From: CAZOAR01 sp964577985
GTDB lineage: Bacteria; Gemmatimonadota; CAZMKB01; CAZNLH01
Assembly (NCBI GenBank): GCA_964577985.1
Contig: CAZOAR010000009.1
Location: 1 to 64,000 of the forward strand
DNA length: 64,000 nucleotides
Direction: 5' to 3'
The notes under the pieces are model-generated. The model was not told the origin of the DNA, searched no databases, and worked only from the letters and a program-made list of their open reading frames with translations. Below, in pieces: positions 53,708 through 63,444 of the stretch. Position numbers and translations under genes: made by a program. Numbering within the stretch: the first letter of the stretch is position 1; each line of letters starts with the position of its first letter.

Positions 53708-56700
53708 TTATCCCCCTCGGAGCGTGACGGTAACGACGGTACCTTCACACTCGCGGCTTTCGATATCGATCTCTCCACCCCACTCCTCCACTATTCTACG
53801 GCAGATAGCCAGTCCGAGCCCTGTGCCGCCTGATCGCGTCGAGAAGTTCGGATCGAATATCCTGCCCAGATCTTCCTCAGCAATCCCCCTGCCTGAATCC
53901 GAGACCGCTATCCTCACTCTTTTCGATTCTCCCTCGCCTCGCGATTCCAGAACGACTCTCAAGCTCCCCTGCCCCGTGACAGCCTCCCTTCCGTTCTCTA
54001 TCAGGTTGACGAGAATCTTCTTGAGTCCTTCTTCACTCGCCATCGCCCATACATCGCCACCGTCCGTCTCGAAGGAGTACGTGATCTCTCCATGTTCCTT
54101 GTCATAGAGCTCCATGATCTCACTTATGACCGCACTGACCTCGACCTTGTGGACGTCCTCCACGGCAGGCATGGAGTATCTCGCGAAATCACCTGCAATC
54201 CGCCGCAGCCGGTCTATTTCTCGCAGGATCACCTTCACCTCGTCTTCGATTATAGAGCTGAAATCAGGAGCACCGTCCTTGAAGGTCTTGTGGAGATGTT
54301 GAATCGACAACCGCATCGGAGTGAGGGGGTTCTTTATCTCGTGGGCGACCTGTCTGGCCATTTCTCCCCACGCCATTATCTTCTGGGACCTTATGCTGTC
54401 TGAGATATCCTCGAAGGCCACTACCACGCCATGTGTCCCGCCGCTGCTGTCCACGAGCAGGCCGGCCACCATACGGATCGTCAACGGCCCGTCACCTCCA
54501 GGGACTATAAACTCTTTCTGGACCTCTCCGTTTGATCGCGATACATCGCGGACACCGCGGACCAGTTCCATCCATCCCTCGTTTTCAAAGGTCAGCTCCT
54601 CCGCCTCCATCCCGATCTGATCCTCCAGGCCCGGGCCCACCAGTGACACTGCCCTGGCGTTGACTACTTTCAGCGTCCCGTCACTGCCAAACGCCATGAT
54701 TCCCGCCCCCACAGCCTGAAGAATGCCGTCGACCCTCGCTTTCTCTTCGGAAAGCCTGCTCTGAGATGTCTCCAGCCGACGGGACATCGCCCCGAATGAC
54801 GTGAAGAGACGGCCGAATTCATCCTTCCTTTTTTCGTCGACCCTCGCTGTGAAGTTTCCGGAGCCGACTTTTTCAAACGCGTCTTTCAGCTCGGATATAG
54901 GCCGGGCGAGGAGCTTGCCTACTATCCCTCCCATCATCCACGACAGAAGAAACGTGGAAGTGATTATCAGCAGCACCAGATAGGTCAGATGTGCCATCTC
55001 CCTGTCTACCTCACCCTGGCGCCAGAGAAGAGGGGTCGATAGTATCACGGGTTTCTCCTCTCCAGCGGTAGTCAGCTTTCTGCTTGCCACCAGGTATTGA
55101 TAGTTCCCGAGGGATTGTCTCTCGAACGCATAATCCCTGTCCCGCAGGACGAGATCTATGAAAGACTCCTCGCCGGCATTCACCGGAATAATGCCCGCCT
55201 GAGCAAGTTCTTTCTGGCTCGTCGACACCAGTCGGTTGTCGAGATACACGAGAAAGTCGCGGCCGATCGTCCCGGAGATTTCCCGAACGTACCTGCTGTC
55301 CATGACGAAAGCGTTCGAAGGTTCCGACTCGGGACCGTGCGGTCGAGCGTTGACGCTTTCTCCTTTCGGATAGAAGACCACTTCGCCCGCGGGACCCGAA
55401 CGGCTCTGCTCGAGATCCCGCCGCACAACATTTACAAAGGCTTCGAGCCCCTCTACCGCTCTGGATCGAGTCTCCATCTTGATCCGCTCCCGTATTTCTA
55501 TCGACCCGATAAGTCCGAAAAGCAATGCAGGTATGAAGGAAAAGACGACAAGTGCCGCTGTCAGTTTCTTCTGAAACGACTCGATGCGGAAGTGCGTACG
55601 CCGCAGCACCCAGCGGCCTCCGCTCACTATCCCCAGCAGGACGATTATGAGGAGAACGTGAAGGAGAAAGAGGAAGTTGATCATCGAAAGCGATTCTCCG
55701 ATCTCCTGCCTGCGAAAGGCTATCTCAACGACCTTGTCTACTCCGCCTACTCTCATTTGCATACGGTAGTACCGTTGCGTACCGCCATCATCATACCTGG
55801 ACTGCCACCCCGATGTCGCACCCTCCCCCGGGATTGAATAAACCTCCAGCTCCAGTGGTTCGGGGATATTCAACTGTCCCTTATCGGTCTCATCAAGAAA
55901 CAGCCGGATCGGTCCCCCCCCGACCCTCTCTTCCAGGTCCATGGGAAGCGTTATTGCCATAAAATCCTTGAGCTTCCCGTTTTCCCAGTAAGGGACGACG
56001 GCCGAGTAAAACTCGCTGCCTCCGGAATAGCCGTGATATATGAAAGGGTCATCACGTTCGCGGGCTCTCTGAAGAAAAAAATCAGAAAAAGACTCATCCA
56101 ACTCGAGATCGGTCAGTGAGAATTCGCTTATCTCGGTTCCTTCGCCGTCGTAGATTACCAGAGATGTCCTCTGGCCCAGTCTGCCCAAGCGTGAGTTCGT
56201 CCACGCGTAGAAAGCCAGACCCTGGACTTCTCTTGACTCTGAAAAGATCTCTCCGCTCTTTTCGAGCAGGTCATCGGCCGTCTCTTCCAATACGAATGCC
56301 GCCCAGTTCTCATACGGCGCTCCCATCTGTTCCAGCAACTCCTCGCCAGCTTCTTCGAGAGCAAGATGGCGATATCGGACGATGCCGGGATAGATAAAAC
56401 CGGCCGAGAGCATCGAGAGAAGTAAGATCAGGGGAAGGTTGATCCAGGCGCCGGACCGCTTTTCGTCGCTCTTCATGGCTTCCGATACAGCAACCGATAT
56501 CAGACACCCTCCAACCAGAACCATCCCCCCCTCCAGCGCCATGAACACGCTCCGCCATGCTTCACCATAGGCGTGCAGCGCCATATAGATGGAAGTGGAA
56601 AGAAGGGCGACCCACAGCAGGGCGCAGGCGGGCAGAGTTCTGCTGTCTCTGCCTCTGAGAACCCCTGCGATCCTCAGTGCGCAGGCGATCAGCAGGGATA

Positions 56701-57865
56701 GCGAAAGGAAGAGGAGAAAGAATCCCAGTTCCCACACAACCGTCACAACGGAGTGGAGGAAGCCCTGCTCGATAACCAGCGATAACAGGCTGTCCTTCAG
56801 CAGCCTTTCGTGAACAAAAGGGGCTGAGAAGGAGAGAATTATTGCGGAAGCCGACCCCGCGGCTGATCTCACCCAGTCCATACGGCCGGTTACGTTCCAT
56901 GTCCCCCTTCTCCAGTTGGCCATGGGGCATATATGCAGCAGGAACAGCGATATAAAGAGGCCGCTTATGAAGAATTCCCCCGCTGACATTGATCCATCTT
57001 CGAGGAAACCCGTAGCAAAATACTTCGATGAGAAGAGCGCCCCTCCTGCGATGGATGCCGGAAAAGAAGCCTTCAGAAGGAACAGCCTCAAAAGTAACAG
57101 GGCGAGGCCCAGAAGGATTATATACGCCGGTCGGCCGTCACGACGATAGCGGTCGCCGTCGAGAAAGTATCTCCGCAGCCAGGATTTCAGGAAAATGAAG
57201 GAGGCGATCAACGGTAAGAGCAGCAGGAGCCCCAGTAGCTTCCCTTCACGAGATCGGAGTCTGGCGAGATAACCTTCCCGGTCCAGTTGACCAATGGACC
57301 ATGTACCGATGCGCTCTCCATGAAAAACAAGCGGAAATATGGACTCTCCTTCCCGGCCGTCAACCGATCCCTGCTCCCTGACTGGATACAGCGTTACATC
57401 GCTGCCCGTCAACCGCGCAATCCTGTCGATGAATCGGCCGCTTCTCGCGTACCGTTCGCCCAGATGATGCAGCACCTCCAGGCGATCTATCAGCATCAGG
57501 TCGCCAATGCCTGGCAGTTCTTTTGCGATGATCGCGGCGGTTATTATGTTTCCGCGGAAGATCGAGACAGATATGGAAGACCCGGAGGAGGCAGCGGATC
57601 TAATATTGTCGAGAGAGAGATAACCTTCACCAGACCAGGCCAGTTCCTCTCCGTCGTCTGCCACCAGGACAAAGAAGAGGTCTTCACGATCAGACCTGTC
57701 CTCAAGACCATCCCGAAGGATTTCGAAAAGCTTCCTCCTCCCGGAAGCAGAGTCGGCAGTCGGGCCGCAGAGGTGGATCTCCTCACCTGCGCGTTGAGCA
57801 AGATCCAACATCTCCTCCAGATGTTTCTCCATCCTCCCGTTGATCTCTCCTCGCAGGTCTTCCAC
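53708..57865 (-). CDS. Giant NtrY-like membrane sensor histidine kinase
   Basis: At least 1385 residues. An extracytoplasmic sensor region, then many hydrophobic helices (about 215-520), a second extracytoplasmic region, a helix before HAMP (IVGKLLARPISELKDAFEKV), a PAS domain, the H-box MARQVAHEIKNPLTPMRLS typical of NtrY, and the ATPase domain (NLIENGREAV, DSGRGIAEED, GGTGLGLAICRR). It probably phosphorylates an NtrX-type regulator, perhaps the one at 46276-47646. GTG 57865 is the first canonical start, but the frame stays open to about 58177 and encodes three further hydrophobic segments, so the true N-terminus is probably upstream (see findings). Confidence 0.9.
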   Translation of the reverse strand: MEDLRGEINGRMEKHLEEMLDLAQRAGEEIHLCGPTADSASGRRKLFEILRDGLEDRSDREDLFFVLVADDGEELAWSGEGYLSLDNIRSAASSGSSISVSIFRGNIITAAIIAKELPGIGDLMLIDRLEVLHHLGERYARSGRFIDRIARLTGSDVTLYPVREQGSVDGREGESIFPLVFHGERIGTWSIGQLDREGYLARLRSREGKLLGLLLLLPLIASFIFLKSWLRRYFLDGDRYRRDGRPAYIILLGLALLLLRLFLLKASFPASIAGGALFSSKYFATGFLEDGSMSAGEFFISGLFISLFLLHICPMANWRRGTWNVTGRMDWVRSAAGSASAIILSFSAPFVHERLLKDSLLSLVIEQGFLHSVVTVVWELGFFLLFLSLSLLIACALRIAGVLRGRDSRTLPACALLWVALLSTSIYMALHAYGEAWRSVFMALEGGMVLVGGCLISVAVSEAMKSDEKRSGAWINLPLILLLSMLSAGFIYPGIVRYRHLALEEAGEELLEQMGAPYENWAAFVLEETADDLLEKSGEIFSESREVQGLAFYAWTNSRLGRLGQRTSLVIYDGEGTEISEFSLTDLELDESFSDFFLQRARERDDPFIYHGYSGGSEFYSAVVPYWENGKLKDFMAITLPMDLEERVGGGPIRLFLDETDKGQLNIPEPLELEVYSIPGEGATSGWQSRYDDGGTQRYYRMQMRVGGVDKVVEIAFRRQEIGESLSMINFLFLLHVLLIIVLLGIVSGGRWVLRRTHFRIESFQKKLTAALVVFSFIPALLFGLIGSIEIRERIKMETRSRAVEGLEAFVNVVRRDLEQSRSGPAGEVVFYPKGESVNARPHGPESEPSNAFVMDSRYVREISGTIGRDFLVYLDNRLVSTSQKELAQAGIIPVNAGEESFIDLVLRDRDYAFERQSLGNYQYLVASRKLTTAGEEKPVILSTPLLWRQGEVDREMAHLTYLVLLIITSTFLLSWMMGGIVGKLLARPISELKDAFEKVGSGNFTARVDEKRKDEFGRLFTSFGAMSRRLETSQSRLSEEKARVDGILQAVGAGIMAFGSDGTLKVVNARAVSLVGPGLEDQIGMEAEELTFENEGWMELVRGVRDVSRSNGEVQKEFIVPGGDGPLTIRMVAGLLVDSSGGTHGVVVAFEDISDSIRSQKIMAWGEMARQVAHEIKNPLTPMRLSIQHLHKTFKDGAPDFSSIIEDEVKVILREIDRLRRIAGDFARYSMPAVEDVHKVEVSAVISEIMELYDKEHGEITYSFETDGGDVWAMASEEGLKKILVNLIENGREAVTGQGSLRVVLESRGEGESKRVRIAVSDSGRGIAEEDLGRIFDPNFSTRSGGTGLGLAICRRIVEEWGGEIDIESRECEGTVVTVTLRGG

Positions 57866-58282
57866 GACACCTGCCTCGAGGTCGTCCCACCCTTTCCCGG
57901 CAAGGATAGTCTTCTGCCTGTTCTGCAGAACAAGTATGAATCCAGAGACAAGGAGCAGATATATCCCGAAGTGCCATATCCTTCTCCTCCTTGATCGATC
58001 ACCCGCGGTGCTGACCAGGCCGGTTACCAGGAAAAACGCCCAGCAAACAAGCAGAATGGAAGATAACGGATGAATGAGATGGAGCGCTGAGGAGGCTGTC
58101 GCCAGGAGGATGCACGGTGCCCCCCATCCAGACAGGATCTTACTTATGGAGAATTTGCCCTTGATTTTTGACCTCAGAACCGCGAGACTATGTTGTAATC
58201 CAACTTACACTTGCTCTCTTTACGCCAGGTCCCTTTTTCGAGCGACTATCCCGATTTCCGGGGGATGTCAGGCGAGGACAAG

Positions 58283-58975
58283 ATGAACGCCCACGAATCA
58301 GATCGTTACATCCGGAGGCATCCTCTCTTCCGTGATATCAAGAGAGAGAGCCTGAGACAGATCGCAAGCCACATGAGCCTCATAGAAGAGAGGAAAGGGA
58401 ATATCCTCTATTTCCAGGGGGACCACGCCAGATCTGTATATCTCATTCGCTCGGGATTGATAAAGCTGTCACGCATAACACCGGAAGGCCGGGAACTGAC
58501 ATTCTGCATCTTCAAGGAGAATGATCTGTTCGGAGTAGCCTCGTTGTTTCTCGGGTCCCCTCGCGATACCGCCGCTGGGGCGGTAACAGACACTGTTCTT
58601 TACCAGATCTACCGGAACGATTTTATCCAGATCTGCAACTCCTTTCCGTCGCTGGCGATGGAGGTGTCATCCATAATATGCGGTAGACTCATAAAGCTCG
58701 AGGAGAAGTTTCAGATCGCCGTGTCACGCGATGTGTCATCAAGGATAGCCCGCGTCCTCCTCGATCTGGCCGAGGCTTTCGGCGTGACATCCGAAGAGGG
58801 CCTGGCCATCGACCTGTCACTTACTCACCTGGAGATAGCCAGCCTGATCGGCTCGACCAGGGAGACCACCTGTGTCACTCTCAACAAGTTCCGCCGGAAT
58901 GGTTGGATCCGCTCGGAAAAGAAGAGAATAATCCTCCTCGACATCCGAGCACTAAAGTCATTGTGTGAGACATAA
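58283..58975 (+). CDS. Crp/Fnr family transcriptional regulator
   Basis: About 230 residues: a cyclic-nucleotide-binding-like beta-roll (HPLFRDIKRESLRQIASHM, GNILYFQGDHARSVYLIRSG, FGVASLFLGSPRDTAAGAV) and a winged helix-turn-helix (LTHLEIASLIGSTRETTCVTLNKFRRNGWI). There is no N-terminal Cys cluster, so it is not an FNR-type oxygen sensor; the phosphate-binding cassette is not clearly of cAMP type. ATG 58283 has GAGG five bases upstream; ATG 58265 is also possible. It precedes a CAAX-type protease and exporter genes on the same strand and is divergent from the NtrY-like kinase. Confidence 0.92.
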   Translation: MNAHESDRYIRRHPLFRDIKRESLRQIASHMSLIEERKGNILYFQGDHARSVYLIRSGLIKLSRITPEGRELTFCIFKENDLFGVASLFLGSPRDTAAGAVTDTVLYQIYRNDFIQICNSFPSLAMEVSSIICGRLIKLEEKFQIAVSRDVSSRIARVLLDLAEAFGVTSEEGLAIDLSLTHLEIASLIGSTRETTCVTLNKFRRNGWIRSEKKRIILLDIRALKSLCET

Positions 58976-58991
58976 CGAATGAAAATAATCT

Positions 58992-59861
58992 ATGCAAAGG
59001 TGGATGGCGAAGCAAGACAACCCTTTCGGGGCAGAAAGGGCTGAGGTGCTGGTAAACGAACCGATTGCCGCCTCCACCCACAGGCCTCCATTCCTCCCGG
59101 TGCTGGTGTTGTACATCTTGATCATGGCGCTGCTGATCGTGGCCGCGCCCGGGGCAGTCGGTTATTCAATCGAAAATGGCATCCTGGTCTTTGAATGGAT
59201 ATTCATCCTGATACCTTGTCTCATCTTTGTACGCGTCTTCCATCTGAATATTGTCAGAGATCTCAAGATAACCGGGATTTCGGCCAGGACGGTCGCGGGA
59301 GTATTTCTTGCGTCAGTCTCGGGAATCGTGCTGACAGGCGAACTGGTCATGGTTCAGAATTACGTTGTCCCGATACCGGTAGAATACATGGAGATCATGC
59401 GGGACTTCTTCACACTCTCCGGCAGGATAAGCGCGCCCGCAGCGTTCCTGATCTTCGCGGTCACCCCCGCAATCTGCGAAGAGTTCCTCTTCCGCGGGCT
59501 CATACTCAACGGCCTGCTGGGAAAGATTTCACAAAACCGGGCAATAATCGTCTCGGGAGCGCTTTTCGGGCTTTTTCACCTCGACCCGTACAAGTTACTC
59601 GGGACGATGATACTCGGTTTCGTTATGGGGTACGTAACGATCAGGGCCACAAGCGTGTCCGCTTCCATCGTATATCACCTTATAAACAATTCGCTGATCC
59701 TGCTGGTCATGAACGTGCCTTTCTTCAGCAATATCGCCTGGCTGACTGATGAGGCCCACGTCCCCGCCGGTATTCTGTTCCTCTCGGCGATCGTCTTTCT
59801 CGCGGGGATCCGGCTTACAGGACCAGTTACAAAGGGAAACTCGTTATCGTTCGTGCCATGA
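58992..59861 (+). CDS. CPBP-family intramembrane metalloprotease
   Basis: A 289-residue polytopic membrane protein of the CAAX-protease/bacteriocin-processing (Abi) family. Active-site motifs are EExxxR in ICEEFLFRGL, FxxxH in FGLFHLDPYK and the third-motif His/Asn in YHLINNSL. The substrate is unknown; such proteases process membrane proteins or prenyl peptides. Seventeen bases separate it from the regulator gene. The start may be ATG 58992 or 59004. Confidence 0.92.
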   Translation: MQRWMAKQDNPFGAERAEVLVNEPIAASTHRPPFLPVLVLYILIMALLIVAAPGAVGYSIENGILVFEWIFILIPCLIFVRVFHLNIVRDLKITGISARTVAGVFLASVSGIVLTGELVMVQNYVVPIPVEYMEIMRDFFTLSGRISAPAAFLIFAVTPAICEEFLFRGLILNGLLGKISQNRAIIVSGALFGLFHLDPYKLLGTMILGFVMGYVTIRATSVSASIVYHLINNSLILLVMNVPFFSNIAWLTDEAHVPAGILFLSAIVFLAGIRLTGPVTKGNSLSFVP

Positions 59862-59945
59862 CCGACACATGGAAACCTTTCTCGAAATCAATCGTATGAC
59901 AGACAGATCGTCTTCAGACTATGACCAGCTCATGCGGAGGAACGA

Positions 59946-61421
59946 ATGATCTCAAAACGTGAATCATTGAGGAAGTCTGCGCTGCTCGCCATCCTGTTTC
60001 TTGGTCTGGGCCTTCCCGGCAACTCGTTATCCGCGTTCAGCGCAGATGACATATCCGGGACACTTTCGATCGATGACTGTGTGGAAATCGCGCTGCGCAA
60101 CAACCCGGGGCATCAGAAGACCGAGCGGGCACTCGAGGCGAGTTCCGCCAACCTGCTCGCTTCTTATGGCAGATTCCTGCCGACAGTGACTGCGAGATAC
60201 GGGATATCAGAGGATAGATACATCAACCCGACATTCCTCAACCCGGAAGGGACTGTATCGTCATTCCCCATGACTATTCCGGGGGGAACGATCGTTACTC
60301 ATGAAGTAGTTGGTGATTCCGTCGTCCACGTCATCGAGGAAACAGAAGATACTGTTATCCCGATACCCGAGGGGAGAAGACGTTTTTCCGGGGGGCAGAT
60401 CCTGGTCAGTGAGACGATCTTCCAGGGGGGCCAGAACGTATTCAACCTGCTCAAGGCGAGGCATGAGAAAGAGGCCGCGCGACGGAACATAGACGCTTCG
60501 GAACTCGACCTCGTCTACCAGATCCACAAGCAGTACTACCAGGTACTGGCAGACATGAAGCGTGTCGAACTGGCGGATGAAGTACTCCAGCAACGGGAAG
60601 AGCAACTGAGGCTCGCGCGGGCTCGGCACGAGGTGGGGTCTGTCACCCGACTCGACGTAATGCAGGCAGAGATCGACAGGGGAAACCAGGAAAACACGCT
60701 GACGACCGAACAGAATGACTTGAAGGTATCGCGCATGGAACTGAACCGTCTTATGGGAATCCCACTCGACATCGAATTCGACATGGTGGATAATTTCGAC
60801 ACATTCGAGCCAGCATTCGACGAACAGAAACTCATCGAAGGGGCAATGAGCAGACGCCCGGACCTGATGAGCCTCGTCTCGCAGGAGAACGCGGCGGCCA
60901 AGGAGGTCTGGATTCAGCGCGGAAGCTACCTGCCGAGTCTGACGTTTGATCTTTACCTTTTCCGCAACCAGCAGGGCTCGGGGAACGATCCATTCAGTTA
61001 TTCACCCGACAATGAAGACACCAGACTCGCACTGAATCTGAACTGGGAGTTTTTCTCGGGCTTCTCGCGCCACAGCAGCGCCAGGGCGGCGAGCGTCAAC
61101 CTGGAAAACCTCCGGTATGACCTGCTCGACAAGAAACTGCTCATCGAGCAGGAGGTGAAAGAGGCTGTCATGAATCTGGAGAGCGTTTTTCAACAGAGCA
61201 GGATCACCGGAAAGAACCGACAGCTTGCCAGCGAGACGCTGCGCCTGGAACAGGAGAGATACAGGCTGGGATCATCTTCTCTCCTCGACCTGAGGACCGC
61301 CCAGGTAACATATGTCGAGGCGGAGACGGAACACATCAACAAGGTTTTCGAATTCAACACATCATATGCCGCCCTCGAAAAGGCCACCGGCCTCGACCTC
61401 AAGGTGCCGGTCGCGAGGTAA
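59946..61421 (+). CDS. TolC-family outer-membrane efflux protein
   Basis: A 491-residue protein with signal peptide (SALLAILFLGLGLPG) and two OEP repeats with long helical hairpins (RNNPGHQKTERALEASSANLLASYGRF; LARARHEVGSVTRLDVMQAEID; YRLGSSSLLDLRTAQVTYVEAE). It should form the trimeric channel of the exporter coded by the next three genes. GGAGG lies five bases before the ATG. Confidence 0.94.
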   Translation: MISKRESLRKSALLAILFLGLGLPGNSLSAFSADDISGTLSIDDCVEIALRNNPGHQKTERALEASSANLLASYGRFLPTVTARYGISEDRYINPTFLNPEGTVSSFPMTIPGGTIVTHEVVGDSVVHVIEETEDTVIPIPEGRRRFSGGQILVSETIFQGGQNVFNLLKARHEKEAARRNIDASELDLVYQIHKQYYQVLADMKRVELADEVLQQREEQLRLARARHEVGSVTRLDVMQAEIDRGNQENTLTTEQNDLKVSRMELNRLMGIPLDIEFDMVDNFDTFEPAFDEQKLIEGAMSRRPDLMSLVSQENAAAKEVWIQRGSYLPSLTFDLYLFRNQQGSGNDPFSYSPDNEDTRLALNLNWEFFSGFSRHSSARAASVNLENLRYDLLDKKLLIEQEVKEAVMNLESVFQQSRITGKNRQLASETLRLEQERYRLGSSSLLDLRTAQVTYVEAETEHINKVFEFNTSYAALEKATGLDLKVPVAR

Positions 61422-61437
61422 GAGAAGGGACGTCTGG

Positions 61438-62685
61438 ATGAAAAAAAGGACAAAGATCGCAATAATCGTGGTTGCCGCTATTATCGCGGCATCGACCGTC
61501 GCCGCATTTCTGACCAGCTCCGGCGATGAAATCGAAGTTACCACGGAGAAGACGAAGTACGGTCCGCTGAGATCGATAGTCTCCGCTTCGGGAAATATCG
61601 TGCCGCATAAGGCGATAAACATCAGCGCCAACGTCATGGGAGAGATCGAGAGAATTCCCGTAAAGGAGGGAGACCTCGTCGAGAAAGGAGATCTCCTTAT
61701 CGTGATCGATCCGGAGATCTACCTGGCGGAACTGAAGAGTGTGGAAGCCGCAATGGCATCCGCCGATGCGGGACTCGCGCTGGCAAAAGCCAACTACCTG
61801 AGGGCAGCGGAGATTCACGATAAAAAACCATCCGGGGCGGGCGAGTCGCTGATCAGCCAGGAGGAATACGAACGACTCCTCGCGGACTACAGGATCGCCC
61901 AGAGCGACTGGAAGAGAGTCAAGGCCCAGGTGGAAAGCGCGAAGGCGAACCTGGAGAAGACCTCCATCTACTCCTCCATAACGGGCGTTGTCACGAGTCT
62001 GAATGTCGAAGAAGGGGAAGTCGCGGTGACCGGCACCATGAACAATCCCGGGACCGTTCTGATGACCGTCTCCGATCTGTCCCTTATGCAGGCTGAAGTG
62101 GAGGTGGATGAAACAGACATAGTGGACGTTGCAACCGGCCAGGAGGCCGAGGTCGCCGTGGACGCCTACCCGGATACACTCTTCAGGGGATTAGTATCCG
62201 AGATCGGGAACAGCCCGATCATATCCAATCTCGGCGGCGGGGACGAGGCGATAGATTTCAAAGTCGTGATAGACCTGCTCGATACGCCTCCCGACCTCAA
62301 GCCCGGCCTCTCGACCACAGCCGACATCATAACTGAGCGCAGGGACAGCACGCTCTACGTCGCCATACAGGCCTTGACCATGAGGTCCATCAAGAGGGAG
62401 AACACCGGGGATTCCAGCTCTTCAGCAGTCACAGGGGGCGAGGAGCAAGCGGATAAGGTCGAGAGAGAAGGTGTTTTCCTGGTCAGGGATGGTCTCGCCA
62501 CATTCTCTCCCGTCAAAACCGGCATAAGCGATGGGATGAAGATAGAGATCATCTCCGGCCTCTCGGAAGGAGACGAGGTCATCACGGGGAGTTTCAGGAC
62601 TATCCGCAGCATTAAGGACAGCACGAGTGTGAAGCCCGTCAGCACGCTTCGGGCGAACGGTGAAAAGGGCGAGAGGCAGCAGTGA
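61438..62685 (+). CDS. Periplasmic adaptor (HlyD/MacA family)
   Basis: About 415 residues with an N-terminal membrane anchor (IAIIVVAAIIAASTVAAFL), a split lipoyl/barrel-sandwich domain (VMGEIERIPVKEGDLVEKGDLL...SSITGVVTSLNVEEGEVA), a helical hairpin between them and beta-barrel domains. It bridges the MacB-type pump and TolC. ATG 61438 has AAGGG eight bases upstream; a start at 61312 would lie inside the TolC gene. Residues about 340-360 form a Ser/Glu-rich insert. Confidence 0.93.
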   Translation: MKKRTKIAIIVVAAIIAASTVAAFLTSSGDEIEVTTEKTKYGPLRSIVSASGNIVPHKAINISANVMGEIERIPVKEGDLVEKGDLLIVIDPEIYLAELKSVEAAMASADAGLALAKANYLRAAEIHDKKPSGAGESLISQEEYERLLADYRIAQSDWKRVKAQVESAKANLEKTSIYSSITGVVTSLNVEEGEVAVTGTMNNPGTVLMTVSDLSLMQAEVEVDETDIVDVATGQEAEVAVDAYPDTLFRGLVSEIGNSPIISNLGGGDEAIDFKVVIDLLDTPPDLKPGLSTTADIITERRDSTLYVAIQALTMRSIKRENTGDSSSSAVTGGEEQADKVEREGVFLVRDGLATFSPVKTGISDGMKIEIISGLSEGDEVITGSFRTIRSIKDSTSVKPVSTLRANGEKGERQQ

Positions 62686-62730
62686 AGCGCGACACAGGTC
62701 CCATGAGGACGGGAGATCGGCGAAGACATT

Positions 62731-63444
62731 GTGAGACAGAGCATTAACGCTGAAACCGACGGAACACTCATCCAGACCTGCGACCTCTGGAAATCGTACA
62801 GGATGGGTAGCGAGACTGTCCACGCCCTCAAGTCCATCACGGTCGACATCAGAACGGGTGAGTTTCTCGCCATCATGGGCCCTTCCGGTTCAGGGAAATC
62901 GACATTCATGAACATCCTGGGATGCCTGGACACGCCGTCGAGGGGCGAGTATTACCTCAACGGCAAATCCGTCAACGAGATGGATGATGACGCGCTCGCC
63001 CGGATTAGAAACCGTGAAGTCGGCTTCGTCTTCCAGGTCTTCAACCTCCTGCCCCGCACAACCGCCCTTCATAACGTCGAGATGCCACTCATTTACAGCA
63101 ATGTCCCGTCGAAGGAAAGAGCGGAACGGGCAAGGGAAGCGCTTGGAATAGTGGATCTGGAAGATAGAGTCGAGCACAAGCCCAACGAACTCTCTGGTGG
63201 TGAACGACAGAGAGTGGCTATCGCCAGGGCCTTGATAAACAACCCTTCCATTATTCTCGCCGACGAACCTACCGGGAACCTCGACTCCAGGACCAGCCAC
63301 GAGATCATGGCGCTGTTGAGCAGGCTTCACGAAACGGGAAACACTATCATCCTGGTCACACACGAAGATGAGATAGCGACTTACGCCAACCGAATCATCC
63401 GCCTGCTGGACGGCAGGATAGAAAGCGACACGCGAACGGCATGA
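62731..63444 (+). CDS. ABC transporter ATP-binding protein (MacB/LolD type)
   Basis: A 237-residue ATPase with Walker A GPSGSGKST, Q-loop VFQVFNLLP, signature LSGGERQRVAIARAL and Walker B IILADEPTGNLD. MacB/LolD-type ATPases drive mechanotransmission export of peptides, lipoproteins or macrolides. The start is GTG 62731; the end overlaps the permease start (ATGA). Confidence 0.95.
   Translation: MRQSINAETDGTLIQTCDLWKSYRMGSETVHALKSITVDIRTGEFLAIMGPSGSGKSTFMNILGCLDTPSRGEYYLNGKSVNEMDDDALARIRNREVGFVFQVFNLLPRTTALHNVEMPLIYSNVPSKERAERAREALGIVDLEDRVEHKPNELSGGERQRVAIARALINNPSIILADEPTGNLDSRTSHEIMALLSRLHETGNTIILVTHEDEIATYANRIIRLLDGRIESDTRTA

Noticed and set aside
57783..57977. 64-codon frame with ATG and a strong AAGGAGG
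   Set aside because: It is in another frame of the kinase N-terminus and its product is Arg/Cys-rich and featureless. The Shine-Dalgarno may instead serve the overlapping ATA of the kinase frame; a leader peptide cannot be excluded.
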